Of a stretch of DNA of 64,000 bases, positions 45,838-60,356 are shown one piece after another. The notes under the pieces are model-generated. The model made no database searches and was not told where the DNA came from. It worked only from the letters and a program-made list of their open reading frames with translations. The translations under genes were made by a program, and so were the position numbers. The stretch is taken from assembly GCA_026874595.1 (NCBI GenBank), contig CM049307.1, forward strand, positions 44,823,678 through 44,887,677, written 5' to 3'. Positions within the stretch are counted from its first letter, which is position 1, and the number at the start of each line of letters is the position of its first letter. The stretch comes from Sipunculus nudus. Its lineage: Eukaryota; Annelida; Sipuncula; Golfingiida; Sipunculidae.

Positions 45838-46440
45838 TAGACATCAGATGGCGGTTCATTGTCCGCTGAACAAAACGTGCGCATGATGTGACAAGCAGCC
45901 AACCAGATGCCAATAAACAAACAGGCATCCTGGCTCCGCCCACAGCAGCGCTTCAAGCGCCGTTTGAAGACCGTTTTCTGTTCGAATTTTAGTTGCTCTC
46001 TCTGCATTCTCGCATCATCGACCGATTCGATTCTGACAGTATGACTGTGTTAGCGTAGCCATGTGTCTGGTGTCTGCAGAACTGAAACCAGCCACCGAGG
46101 TGTGCACGCAGCCTTTGTTGTTACGTTTCGTTTGAATTACAGCTCACAGACCGGGCATCCGATGTGCCCAAGGCCCTAAGCAAACCACGTGTGCGGCAAT
46201 TCTCTCTGAGCCTGTAGCCTGTTCAGACGGTTACCGGGGCGATGAGCTGTCACTCAAAACGAAATGAACATGATTGGCTCCGTGTATTGCTCGCTTGGCC
46301 GTGTCTTCCAGCACAAGGTCTCATCTGATTGGACAAAAACACAGTGCTCCCCTCTGGTGTAGCAATTCAGGAAACGAGGTCATAACAAACAGCGCTTACC
46401 ATTATAGGAAGTAGGCCTATAGTTAAAGCGCTGTGTAAAG
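45838..46440. promoter_or_regulatory. GC-rich promoter-like island
   Basis: Contains a GC box (GGCTCCGCCCAC) at about 45932, followed by a CTCTCTCTGCATT pyrimidine initiator-like run near 45995 on the plus strand. No long reading frame follows in either direction, so this could be a noncoding first exon or an enhancer. Confidence 0.25.
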
Positions 46441-48453
46441 AGCGTAGTGTATACCCAAGGGCAGTGCCATCATCGTTTGTGAATAGTCTTCCAGAAAATT
46501 TCAATAAACCAAACAACGCAGCCTATGTCTATTAATCATTCTGTTTCAAGATTATTCATATAGCTCCTGGAGAGGGGTGAATGGTCCTTCCCTATTGACC
46601 AGACTATTCTGAGGACATAACTGGTGTTCAAACAGAGTATCAGTATATCAAAATGGCCCTACACCAAGTACCCATACATACATAATGTTATAAACATTCA
46701 CAAATTTAACGAGGATGTCTACATCACTACTTCTCAAGAATACAAATATTTCATTCATGTTTTGTTGTTACTTTGCGTGTTATAAAAAATTGAACTCAAA
46801 TGACCAAGTTTTGGTTCGCTGAAAGAGAGAGTTCTATAGATGTCCGACATACAGTATACAAAGTTGTCATGGTAACAGAGGCATCAATTTATCTGATGGG
46901 AGTGGGGGGGGGGGTTATGACTCGTAGGTATGGGACTGTTATCAAAAGTTGGGTCTTATTATACAATTAAGTCTAAAGTTTTAAAATATAAGGTATTATG
47001 TTTCCAGTACATATATATTAATTCTAAACTGGTAAAATATCTTTGTATTAAATATAAACATTAAAACAACAACAAAACTCTTTGCCCTGTTATGTTCCAG
47101 TATCGCACGTGTATCCTATTGTGCCCCCGAGGACAATAGGATCAGTGTCAGTCTTTCACATGCTCCCCCCCCCCCCCTCCCGATAACCCCTCCGTATTGC
47201 GCCCCTGTTTTGGGGGAGGTCAGCGTCACTCATGCAAGCACAGGTCGCAGTCGGGTGGAAGTACGTCGGCTTTACATAAAGCACGCTGCCGTATACAGGT
47301 CAGCCCGATAGGCTTTAGTTTTATAATATTACTAAAGCACATTACAATTATTACAATTATTTTTCATCGTGTTTCAGATTTTATATCTAGGCCTGTACTT
47401 TATGAATATATCACAAGACCATTACTATAATTTAAATTTCAAATTCTGATTAAGAAAAACAAATTTCCGAAACGTTATATTTAACTTAAATTGACATCAT
47501 TATATACACTTGATCATAAAGCTTTATAATGCTGATATATATATATCCCGAAACTGATTTATACATATTTTATATTTCACACGCCATCTAGCGGTCTGGG
47601 TCTTATGCCATGCACATAACATTCAGCGGCTAATATTACATCATTGGTTGGGCGAGCGGTTGCAAAATACATGACCGTTCAATATGTTTCCTTTAAATGC
47701 ATGAAGTCAGCATGAAGAATAATGTAATTTAAATCAAACTTTTAAAAATATGAATTTATTTGTTAAGCTGATCCGAATAAAGGTGCTCGCACCACTTTAA
47801 TAATGGATCTAAATGTTTTTATAAAAACATTTTTGGGCACACTATGTACAACGGATATATCGGGTCCATGCTTTGCATTAAATCAGATTTAGAGTGAGGT
47901 TTAATAATGGTTGATAATTTGAGCTTATAAACCCACCTGCATGCTAGGGCACACAATGTGCTGTGGATATTTGCATGAAATAGCCATATTTTTAAACGTT
48001 TGGTTGGCAGACTATACACGCCTTCTCAGAAGCTATTTTGTGTATAGTACATTTGCGCAAAATGCCTTGCATGCCATAGAGGTGCAATTTTGATGCTGTG
48101 AGGCATCACGTTTGTTTACAGAAGGTCTGTCAGATGATGTATATAGTAAACATACCCTATAATCAAGAGATTATCTAGCCGGGCTAAACACCAGTAAGTA
48201 GGCTAATTGTACTGAAAATTGTTCATATTGATGCGGACAAACTCATAGATATTATGTGCCTACGTACGCAGTAAACTTTAACTTGGTGGCACCCATGCCA
48301 GCCCCTGTCTGATTACGCATGGTAAGAGAATTATTCGTAACTTGTTATGTAAGTGTATTAAATAATCTAACTTGAAAAATTGACAGACACACGTAGGCCT
48401 ATACACAGACGTATCTATACACCTACTTGCAACCCGGTATATAAAGAACCAAA

Positions 48454-48519
<66 letters not shown>

Positions 48520-49193
48520 GCTGTAAATATATGTGTGTATGAGGGTGTGTGTGGGTGTGTTTCTTTGATATTCTGTCTAACACCCGGCGGCAATGAATCC
48601 TTAAAAGACGTACAGTGGCAGTCCAAATGTCACACCACATTTCTAATGTAATCTTTATATATGTAGCAATCACAGTTTATGTATTATACTTTCTGTGACT
48701 TCAGCATTCATTAAAATATTTCTAAAATTATATCTCTCACTTATATCGGCCGCTATTGGCGTCAGAAATACGTTGCTTTCAAAGCATCGTACGCACTTCA
48801 CAGCTCTGGAAGATCACCGACAGTGATAAGGAGCCTGCCCTGATAATGATAAACCTACAACTCGTGTTCCTGCTACTCCCTATAATCTCCTTAGATACAG
48901 CCGCCCGGAGAAACATCAGCTGAACGATCTTCCTGTCAATCCGCAGCGAGCGGGCGTACGTGTCAGGTCATCGAGTGCAGGAAGCACATATATATGTTGT
49001 ATACGCAGCCACGTACAGGGTATAGCAACTGTTAGTATTCCAGACATAATTTCAGTATAAACTGCAGCGATCTTACAAAACATTTGATAAATATTCATTA
49101 CTTATACTTATATAAATACAAATATTAGTTATAATATTATTCATAATTATTTTTCTGATTTTTAGAATAATAATAATGATTATTATTATTAAA

Positions 49194-49243
<50 letters not shown>

Positions 49244-52200
49244 TATACAGTAAAATCCATGACACATATATCCACGTACACTCTATATCTCCCTATATGC
49301 CCAAAACTGATCAATGTTGGCTTGCGCTCCTTCAAAATATATGTACGCTCCACCTATAATTATAGATATACATATGCCTATATATACGTTTCCCAGCTTA
49401 AAGGATGGAAAAAAAATTGACCGCCACTAATCCAATGATGCTCGATCAGCGACTTACATCTTCAGTCAGTCAGATGTTGCCCAGCAAACCGTGCCGGCAC
49501 ACGCACTTCCTATACCCACAAACAAGGAGAGGGAACATGAAAGAGGAAACACAGAAGATAAACCGGTTAGAAGCTTGAAAAATCTTTATTGGTGAAGTTT
49601 CACGGTACGGCTACCAGTTGTCGCGTGGCCTTTTTATGTTTGGATCACTGACCGCGCCCGATACAACTTTATTTCCACTTGTGCACAGGAGTAAGCAAAC
49701 GATTTTAGATCTACATATTGGGACTTGCCATTACATTTGAAGAGATAACACGTACTATGCTTCATGTATATTTCACGCATCTGGTATTTGAATATATAAG
49801 CATCTTTTGAATCGATGAAGGCATCGATCGACGTGTTTTGTATGGAGAGAGAAGTATTAAAGATATTAAATGGACAATAACCGACCCAATTCGAGTTCTC
49901 TCAGGGTTTCGGTTTTAGCCTCGCGCTAGGGAACTGCGGTGTAGGCCTTTCCTCCTGAAAGTGCCCCATGGGAGGGGGGGGGGGGTATGTTAATTGTTTA
50001 TATATATATTTTTTTGTTTTCAGGCAATCAATTCTGTATACATTTCCTACACCAAAAACAAGGTTGTTTTCAAGGACTTGATAAATATACATTGAAAAAA
50101 ATCTTATATGGTTTAATGATTTTAATTTATTTGTCGATTACTTGAATAACTGGTTATTTAATGCAACCTAACAATTTGTTCCGTATTAAAGTTTCATATG
50201 GTAAAAATCAACCCATTTTGTTCCTGATGTAAAACGATAGAAAATTCCACCATTAACCTCTCTGAAGCAAAAACCCGCCAGTGCTATAATCCCTTCCTCA
50301 GCTGTTGAAAAGTAAATAGTTGACTGGGCTGTGCTTTAGCAGTGCTGAGCGCAGGTACTTTGCCTTCCAACGTAATGCTGGCGCCGTACCCGAGCCACAG
50401 CCCTCCGGTATCAATTTCAGGCCTGGTGGCTCCTTTCATACATCCAACCCGCGACCTCTGACCCCAGGAATTAGATAAACTGCCGCCGCTCAACATGCAC
50501 TGCTGCTCCAAGGGTCAGATTTCCAGAGATCAAGGGTTTCTACCCGGAGTTTTCTGTGTGTATACATCTGCACGGATCTGCCTGGACAGGCGATGGATAT
50601 ATACTTCTTAGATTCTAGACCGGTGGTGCACTTTTCTATGACTAAGTATATGCGCCGTCCCAACCAACGCCTTGCGAAAGCGAATTGATGTAATGAATAA
50701 TATATCATCAGTACGTAATGAGTTTATTGTTCCTCGATTAGTTGGGTTTTAAACATTGACTGAATGGATGTTTTAATATGCAGATACCTTTAAAATATCT
50801 GTAAAATAATTATTACATTGTCCTCAATGAATCGTATCCCGTGTTTTGTACACATGTAGCTCCACGCAAATAGCAATGTATTAAAATAGAAGCCATTCTA
50901 CGGCATGTCCAGTAGGCCTACATATATACGTGTAGAAGAGATAAAGTACAGACTTGGTAGATCCAATATATGTGTTTATTTTATTGACGGATTATCTTCA
51001 CTTTACACACAAAGTTATTGTTTTTATGTGCTACCTTAATTCTTCATTAATTGCTGTTGATCTCATAGCAATGTTCAGAAAAATCCAAACACTTCACTTA
51101 TAGACAGGGGGCGCCACCAGCCACGCCACATGATACAAAGGAATGTAGCCTTTATTTTATCGCATGGCTGCTGGCAGGCGGTTCGCCATGGAAACTATTA
51201 TTTAAATGAGTACATGTTGTCAACGACGTTAACGCAGAGTATTTATTTATCATTTACAAAGTATATTTATAATTGATTATATAAGTGATGTCGAAAGTAT
51301 TATTAAAAATTAAGTATTAAATATCGCCTTTATTAATAAGGCAAAAAAAAAAAATAAAATAAAATAAAGGTATTGTTCTTAGGCACCGCTCGCGTCAATT
51401 TTAACCCCCCGCATAAAAAAAAAATATTTTGATTTTCAACTTTCAAGAAGATAAAATAATACAATTTTGATACGATTTCCTTTGTTATTTTCGTGCTTTT
51501 CCCTGATCATATGACATTTTTATTGAAATATACAAAAAAAGATCTAAAATAAAATAATGCCCGCCCGCAGTGATTTTAGAAAAAAAAAATTGTTAACTAC
51601 CAGGTCACTATTGCGCCTACCTTTTGTAAGTCGGATTTAAAGATATTCTATTTCAAAACTATACTTGAATCTAGAGACATCAAATCTATATTGATATATC
51701 GTGTTATATTGTAGCTTCCATTTAGGCGTATTTGTGATTATATATTTTAGACATTTTAGTCTATTGTAGGCTTATAACAAGCGCAGAAGAGATCATATAT
51801 GACGATAAGCGCTTTATAAAAATAAACTATATATCTAAAAATCTAAATTGTCAAAGAATTTGTTATTGAAAATTTAGTTCATCGTTAAGTAAACGCAGCA
51901 TTTCAGATGACCCGTCAACCCCACGTGATATGTTTACAAACAGAATCACTCGTATAGCCTGATAGAACCAACTAATATTCTTCACTCATGGATTGGCTGA
52001 TCAGTTGGTGTGATCTTCAGTACCAATCTGTTGAGATGTACTTTACTGCTAATCGTGATAATTTGGGTCCTGTTATTGACACAAAATGCAGGCCTGGGGC
52101 CTGTTGCAATAACATCATCCTGGACTTAAGCCCTGTAGCGGGCCTAAATACTATTATTACAATAGTGACGTCATAATGGTTAATATTTAGTGACGCACTG

Positions 52201-53751
52201 GTGCCACTGGGCTCAAGTCCCCTGCATGACATCCCAGGGTAACGATGACCTAATTAAAAGGGGATCCAAGCTCCGCCTGCTTCCGAGTTTGACATATACA
52301 GGATTGGCATTTGGCATAAAATTACTTTTTTTTCTATACATGATAAATGGTAAAGAGTAGTAATGAAAGGTCCAAGAGGGCGTGAACAAAATCAAATCAT
52401 TTACTGATTCTTGTTTTACAACCGTCATTTGCATGTATTCAAATTGCAATTCGCCAACTAGGACAAAATTACTCCTACCAAACGTTTTTTGGTCATTTTT
52501 CTTAAAACAGGATTTCAGTCGATCTTCAGAGGGATATTTCTCACAAACTATCAGGAATTAAGGTATCCATTTTCACCCTTAGAACTAAAAACGTGTTACC
52601 CAAAACAAGTTTTTTATTGTTATATTTTATGAATAAGATGTTGGTCCAATTAAACAAAGAATTGCTTGTTTGGAAAAAAATCAATTTTAAATGTAAGAAA
52701 TAAAGATATGAAATAAAAGCGCTTGGACAATCTGTGGGTATTTTAAGATGATCCTATTGTTAAATTCATGCTTACTGCCAGATATAAGATATATTGCTTT
52801 CATTTTGGAAAAAAAATTGCTTTATATTTTAAAATCTTCAGACCAACAACACAAACTTTCTTTATATACAGTAAATCTTATAGAAGGTAATTTAGAGATC
52901 TCAAATAAGTATATGATTTGTGCTCAAGTTATTTTAATATATATTCTGAAGCTAACTCAAACAAGGTAGACTGGCGATAGCAGGATCTAGATCTTAAATT
53001 ACATAAAAGCTGGAACTGAAATTAAAAAAAAAAAAAAGAACACTTTGAACAGCATTAGTACTGTACGTTAGTATTTTATTTAATTCATAATCATTGTGTT
53101 AGGAATACCGAGCGAGGTTATCCATCTCATCAATTCAAAATTAAAAATCAATGTATATATTAAATCAATAAAATTGTAGTCACCAACAGATATTTCGAAC
53201 AAGTCCTTCATGCAGCAAGCCGGCACTACCTGAAACCACGACTTGTCGGAGAGTCAGTAACCCCGCCTGCATGAGCGAGGACGAGTCTGACAAGGCCAGG
53301 GGAGGGGACACACTTGCGCTCGCAGTGAACAGGTGATCTCTGGTGGATAGATGTTTCATCGAAAAAGGGTTCTAGTATATATATATAATAAATTTAAATA
53401 GATTTATTGCTGACAGATATATATGTGCTCGGTGTCAACAGATGTGCATGGTTCTTCCGATTCTTCCCACTTCTTAGATTTATTATTAAACACAGTTCTT
53501 ACATACGGGTAGGCCTGCACCTTTAAATAACAAGAATAATTTCTTATTTACCTGTATTCATAAAAAAAATGTTTTCTAATTAAAATTTAAAGGTGCCCAG
53601 AAATTTATGAAATACTTGATATGACGCGATACTGCAATACAGAATTAAGGACACTGCAGTCAGGCAGGTAATTGAAATATGATACAAAAATATGACTCTT
53701 TACTGGATTATGAAGCAAACTGAAAACATGGAATAATGTTGGGATATTATA

Positions 53752-53790
<39 letters not shown>

Positions 53791-53873
53791 CAGGAAACAT
53801 GTAACCGAAATATATATCAAGGTGTAATACATATATACTGTCTAAAGGCCATGGGTCCCAACTGCAACTCGGT
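46441..53873. other. Intergenic DNA with microsatellites
   Basis: No supported gene. A 75-codon minus-strand frame at 50284-50511 lies in GC-richer sequence but matches nothing I recognise. Several G/C homopolymer and TA tracts are present. Confidence 0.5.
49177..49242. repeat. (TTA)n microsatellite
   Basis: Trinucleotide TTA/TAT array that gives a poly-Asn frame on the minus strand. No gene. Confidence 0.95.
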
Positions 53874-55369
53874 TTCGGGTGCTTTTCCATGTGCGCGATT
53901 TGCGAGCGTTTGCCGCGCGGCTGCCGCGAGGCGAAAATCCAACCAGTTAAAATGTCATGTTCTATTTCCATGTATGCGATTGCCGCGCGTCAAACGCACG
54001 CGTCATTTTTGGAATCCAGCAGTGCTGGATTTGTGCGTTTGCCGGACGGCAAACGAATGGGAATTCCGTCTAAATGACGTCACATGTGGGGTTTCCCCGT
54101 ACGCATATGTTTAAGTCCGTTCAGCTGTGTCAGGAAGGCATGCGATTTAGTCCATGAGCCAGAACAGTTTTGACTACCAAATTGGGGGACTAAATGCCAT
54201 TATGTTTTTCAGTTACTACGGTATCTGAACCGTATGAAAACATGTGATGGACGTGCAGCATGCCCAGCTAAATGTCTTTTTGGCGGCCATCTTTAAATTA
54301 TGTGCATTTTTTAAATACAATTTAATTTTTGTTAATTATTTGGTTCTTGATCGGTCTGCATGGTCTATATTTTGTTTACCAAGAGCTGTTAAAATGACGA
54401 AACATAACTTTCTACATACACAAAAACAATTTTTTTAAATAATATGAGGTTAATATTAAAATATTGATCAATTTTGTATTCAAATTAAAAAAAGCCATTT
54501 TTCTTGAGTATGAATATATTTTGCAAAATAAACATTTACTTCAAATGTTTTGAATGCCGAACATATATGTATTCAATATTACACTGATATGGCATATTTT
54601 CAGCGAAATACTAGTTTTCAGGCTTTTGAGGTGATACTGGGTGGTAACAAGATTAAAATCACCTAATACCGCCCATCAGCAATTGAGTTATCGTAGTTTG
54701 AATTATTCATTACAGATGACAAGAGGTCAGCTTTTATCACCTTCTATTATTAAAATATTGAAAAATCTAGCAAAGTATAACCTCCAATTATACGAGAATC
54801 AGGATTTAATTAAAAAAAATCCCAAGGCCTACAGTCATAATGCGAACCTGTGCAATGGTATATTTATCAGGCATAATGCTTTCATTATAACATGTTGGAC
54901 CATTATAGGGAAGGGATTGATTCATTTTCAGTATATTTATATTTATTATAATATAGGTTTCAGTTATTTTGATGTATAAATAGTATAAAATCACTTGACG
55001 GACGTTTAAAATTCAAGGCTAAATGTATTTTTGTGCCTGTTATACACTATGGCAGCTTTGTTTTTCCCGTTCTTTAATATAATAGATATTTGGATTTAGA
55101 AACGATTTTGTCTGAAATAAAAATGAACTGATAAAGCAAATGTTTAGTAAATCGTTACACTTTTTTTCAGCCCATATCCAGGTTAACATTTCAGCTTTAA
55201 TATAATAAGGTTATTGGATATAAGAACTAGAATATCAGCAGAAGCTGACAAAAGCACTCAGCCAAAAGAACAGTGTTTAAAGGTGGTAACAGTAACAAGT
55301 GCTAAATATCTGTTCTGACATGGATGTATATCTGTACATGTCTCAGTTATAAATTTAAAATGGAGAGGT

Positions 55370-56212
55370 ATGAACCATGATTCATAACAATCCACCAAAT
55401 GCTTCCTGAAAAATAAGCTTCTAAGTTTTATTCTATTATAAGTTCTGTGACCTTGAAAAGTAGGTCAAGGTCACCCATCTTCGAACTTGACCGAGATTTT
55501 GTCGATATACATCTTCACCAAAGAAATAAAATTCCTATTGTGAATCCTTTTAGAGATATCCCGCTCACAAGGCCAAAGTTGAAAATCCAAGAAAAATTCA
55601 TTAAAAATCAGAAATTGTAGGTGGCACCCCCAAACTTGCGCAACAGTTACAGATCATCAGTCCCTATGATCATAGTAAGTATTGTGAAAATCCAGCCAAT
55701 GGTTCCTGAGAAATAAGCTTCTAAATGTTTTTTCTATAATCAGCTCTAAAACGTAGAAAAATAGGTCAAGGTCACCCATCTTCGAACTTGACCGAGATTT
55801 TGTCAATATACATCTTCACCGAAAAAATAAAATTCCTACGATGAATCCTTTTTGAGATATCCCGCTCACAAGCCCAAAGTTGAAAAATCCGATAAAAATT
55901 CATTAGAAATCAGAAATTGTAGGTGGCGCCACCAAACTTGTGTAGCAGGTACAAACTATAAGTCCCAATAATCATAGTAAGTTTTGTGAAAATCCACCAA
56001 ATGGTTCCTGAGTAATAAGCATCTAAGTGTTTTTCTATAATCAGCTCTAAAATGTAGAAAAATAGGTCAAGGTCACCCATCTTCGAACTTGACCGAGATT
56101 TTGTCGATATACATCTTTACCGAGGAAATAAAATTCTGACGGTGAATCCTTTTCCAGATATCCCGCTCACAAGGTAAAAGTTAACGGACGCCGGACGGAC
56201 GGACGGACGGAC
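55370..56212. repeat. Three ~300-bp tandem repeats ending in (GGAC)n
   Basis: Three copies with shared blocks AGGTCAAGGTCACCCATCTT, CGAACTTGACCGAGATTTTG and ATATCCCGCTCACAAG, at a period near 300 bp (blocks near 55460, 55770, 56070). They are followed by CCGGACGGACGGACGGACGG at 56188 and CAGCCTAAGGGCTGAGGGCT. GGTCAAGGTCA repeats with GGAC tails are common interspersed DNA in molluscs. Confidence 0.8.
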
Positions 56213-58612
56213 AGCTTGGGTGACGACAATAGCCCATCAGCCTAAGGGCTGAGGGCTAAAAAGCAATAGATAATTTTGATATATAAGAACATTGCTACTT
56301 TATACATATTCTCTCTCTCTCTCTCTTTATATGATATTTATATTTATTTTATTTTTCTACTTTTTTATACTGCCCCTATTGGATCTCTCTGAAACGACCC
56401 CTCCTGTTGCAATAAATAAAGAAACTCCCCTCATAGTCCAGTAAAACAGGGTTTCATTTTGGAACAAATTTTGACCAATTATTTTGCTACCATGCATTCC
56501 CCTAAGGTACCCAGGCTGATATAAAAAAAAGTTAAAAGGAACCCTGGAAAGGAAAATATAGATAATTTCATTTACGATAATGCCATAAAAAGCCACATTT
56601 AAATTTTCATGGACACACGTTTTATAATAAAGAATGCTTCTACCTTTTTAACAATGTGTATTATAATTAAAAAGCATAGTTCATTCACTGGAAAAGGCAA
56701 GGAATGTGAACACTTTACCGCCAAACATTTAGATATATAAAAAAATTTCGACTTTTTAAACCCAGTTTTTTTAATATTAAATTAATTTACTATTAGTTCT
56801 TTTCCCATTTATAACAGGACAACGGTGAACCTCTTTATGGATAAATGAACAAAAATAATTGAAATATACATTTCATTACTATATATTACAGAAAAATGTA
56901 ACGTGCAAAAATATATTTTAATGTTAATATAAATATTTATTTTGAAGCCTGGACAATAAAAGAATGAAAAGATTACTGAATGACGGACTCACGGAGTGAA
57001 TGAATAAATATGCAAGACAAATTGTCACAAAGACTAGATGGTTTTTACAAAACGTACATAATGAACCACTCTTATTGATGAATGAATGGATAAATGCATG
57101 AATTTTAACCGCAAAGACTGTATTATGTAGGCGTATTTATGTATTTAATTATTTTTTACAAGAGAGGTTATGCCAAGAATTTTTAGATTTATTCTAAGTA
57201 TATTTACTCAAATTCTAGAATAAGCACACAAAACGGTTAAACGTATGGTTTCGACTATAACGGAAATCAAAGAGAAATGTTATCAAACAATTAATTATGT
57301 CCTCATGAAATATTGGAGGCAAATCATTCCCGTAATTTCTAAATGATTTTTACTTCTCAATTTTGAAGTCCTTTGACAGAAGAAACTCTTTACGTATTGG
57401 TCAGCAATCCTGAACGTCTTTTGGCTTTCTGATCCAGCATTTTTCTGATTACTAAATACCAGCGCCGCATGCAGTGTTTTATGTTTTATTTAACACAGAC
57501 ATGTGTCACTGATAAATATAATCTCTTATACCAATAAATCTATCGCAGTTTTGAAGAAAAAAAAACAAATATTGACAAGTAAAAACGTATAATATATGTA
57601 TATGACATATAATAAGATTCATTTTCACATAATAATGATTAGCTACTTAAGGAAAAGAAGATGACCCAGTTTAAAATGTTTTCCCTCCTTTTATAAACGT
57701 GCATGTTTTAACGAATCGATCATTCTTTTACTGGGGAGTGAATGAGAAATTCACATGCGTGATTCGCGTAAAAAAAGTAATCTGAAATAGAACCTATAAA
57801 ATATTTGCTCTCCAAGGGGCCGCTTAAAACAGAGTAATTTTGATGACCCAGCATTGATTTCACGCCACATTTCAAAAATTTTTTATCAAAAAGCCCATAC
57901 GTCCTTCTTAGTGTGAAAATCAAGTCAGTTGAGCTAAACAAAATAAACACCTTAATTATTAAAAACCAAATTTGTAATGTTTGTTTTACTTTTCAATTTA
58001 TGCGGTTTATTGTGTGATCATTAACAAAATCACATTTAACGAAATCATAAAGCATAATATCGTTAAATTTAACCCAAGCTATTGTTAATTTAATATGCGA
58101 TAAATAATTTCAATTGCACACAACGTCAGAGAAACTCTTCAGGAACTTTTTAATGACAATATTGAATAATTCTATTTCTCTATTTGTAACGTTTTTGATT
58201 TATGCGTGTGATGTTGTTTTAATTCTAATTACAGAGACTGTAAAATATGTGAAGTCTCGGAAAATGTTATGGTATATGCATGTGTAAAGACAACATATTT
58301 TCTCTGGTGATATTTCTGACCGAATGCTTGCAGCCATATTGAATGCTCCAAAAAACTGGTCGTGTGTGTAATGTTTGTTTTTAAGATATTAAGTTACTTG
58401 TTGAATGTCCTGGATTCCATAATAGGTAATCTGTCTTTGTGTTTCTTTCAGGTCTTATCATGTCCCCTGCTTATCATGTCCCCTTGCATGGGTTAGTTGT
58501 ATGTAGGTGTGGCCAAAAGCAGGTCTTTATCTTGTTACGGAACCTAATATAAACAGATCACGTATGCGTGATGAACACAAATTCTGTAACGGAGATAAAA
58601 AAAATCAGATTC

Positions 58613-59321
58613 TGTAACACTAGGCAGCGGGAAATGTCTAGGGGAATGAATAAAGGAGTCAGTGGTTTTTTGTTAACAAATAACTATAATTTATTCTTAA
58701 AACAACCTTAACAATACAATACACTAAATTAATACAATTACACAGTAAAACAGCGTTAAAGCAACAAGTCAATACAATCACACAGAAAGGTAATGGTACA
58801 GTACCTCGATACCAACACCATCACCACGATAAGTCCTTTGAATGTAAACTCTCGGAGAATGACAGTCCAGTGGAGAGTTCTTACAACAACACAGAAAGTA
58901 AACTGAAGTCCAAATGTATAAAATCCAGGAGAAAATCTTTGAAAATGTATAATTGCCACATTCGTCGGATAAGGTCTTAGAATCTGACACACGCTTCTGC
59001 GTCCGCTGGTATCTGCTCTGCTGTCTGCCCTCTGGTTCTAAAAAACAGACCCTTTATATACCTTCACACCCCAAGCCGGGAATTTTCCACTTCTCGAACA
59101 GTCTATAAGTTCCCTACTCAACAGTAAACACCCGTTTCAGGAATTCTCTAGAAAGAACAGCGCTGTGTATCTCCACACACCAGGCTCATCACGTGACCCA
59201 CGACCAAGCGTGAATACTCAAGGCTCACATAACGAGAGTTCAACCAGTACGGATTAAACATAAAATGTAACAACAACACGAGTTACGCCCGTGTCACACA
59301 ATAAAAAGAGCACCTGTAACA
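58613..59321 (-). mobile_element. Solo LTR inside the transposon
   Basis: On the minus strand the unit begins TGTTACAGGTGC and ends CTAGTGTTACA (TG...CA with 7-bp terminal match). It has a promoter TATATAAAGG (59051-59060) and AATAAA (58690-58695). No gag, pol or partner LTR is present in the window. Flanking 5-mers do not match, so a target duplication is not preserved or the ends are slightly off. Confidence 0.55.
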
Positions 59322-60221
59322 AACTGGAAGTCCGGAGTGTACAGCACACATTCCTGTGTACTTTTAGAGCGGTTAGGGATCACTGAAATATTTTATAATA
59401 TGATTTATGTGTTAGTGTGGTAGTCAACAAATTTGCATATTCATCTGCCTAGAAAGGGCTGCAAGGGACACCCCCTCTCCCATCCCGTTAAATTCTCAGG
59501 AACAGCAAGAGCAAGTATCCCAAAATTTTATGCCAACATCAGTGACATGTCAAATGTTGAAAGATTGAGATTTTTTTGTGGCACCGACTTCATTGACCTG
59601 TTTTTACGAGCAAACACCTTATAATTTTATCCCTTTTCAGCTTCTACATCAAAATCTGTAACGATGAAACTGTAGGCCGAATGATATAATTTTTCACAAG
59701 AATTATCCTGAATATAATTGGGTAGGATTGTCACAGTTATATAAGAATACACCGAGTACATTGATCAAGGAAAGCTGAAGTTGGTCTGTATCAAATTAAG
59801 TATAAAACTGAGGGCTGCAATAGTCCTTTTTTGCATACCTGTTGTTTCAAATTCTGTAAAATTTGCACCAAAACGATTCTTATATGTCCTTCTTTATTCA
59901 GAGTTAACTTAAATGATTTCGGCTGAATTATTTGACCGTTTTAAATAAAAGGACATTTAAATAATTTAGTAAACAACGCTAGTACACTTGTTGCAGTAAC
60001 AGACTGGGCTCTCTTGGTATAATAGCAAAGGTCTACTGGCAACATGGTGTCCATGTCTTACGTATGTGTAAGATAAATGCACGAAAAAAAGATCTGTATT
60101 CTGATTTTACTTTCAGCAGACTAAACATTTTCGATAAAATTTATGAATATGTAAGCATGAAAAAAATTATTTTACCAGAGTCTTTCGGTCTGTGTTAACA
60201 TTTGTAACAACAGACTTAGAT

Positions 60222-60356
60222 TTTGTCTGTATCTATATACAGCTTGGCAGACTGCCAACTAATTCAGAGTTGGCGACAGGCAAAGATTATGTCTGTATCT
60301 ATAAACAGCTTGACAGACTGCCAACTTATTCAGAGTTGGCGACAGGCAAAGGTTTT
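60222..60356. repeat. Two-copy 68-bp tandem repeat
   Basis: GTCTGTATCTAT, CAGACTGCCAACT and TTCAGAGTTGGCGACAGGCA are repeated head to tail with few differences, within the transposon interior. Confidence 0.9.

Noticed and set aside
49073-49267. Poly-Asn frame
   Set aside because: Translation of the (TTA)n microsatellite.
50284-50511. 75-codon minus-strand frame in GC-richer DNA
   Set aside because: Protein-like composition but no family recognised and no splice context; not strong enough to call.
53770-54114. 114-codon frame at the left end of the transposon
   Set aside because: Runs across the (TG)n tract and GC-rich inverted terminus; not a transposase or any known protein.
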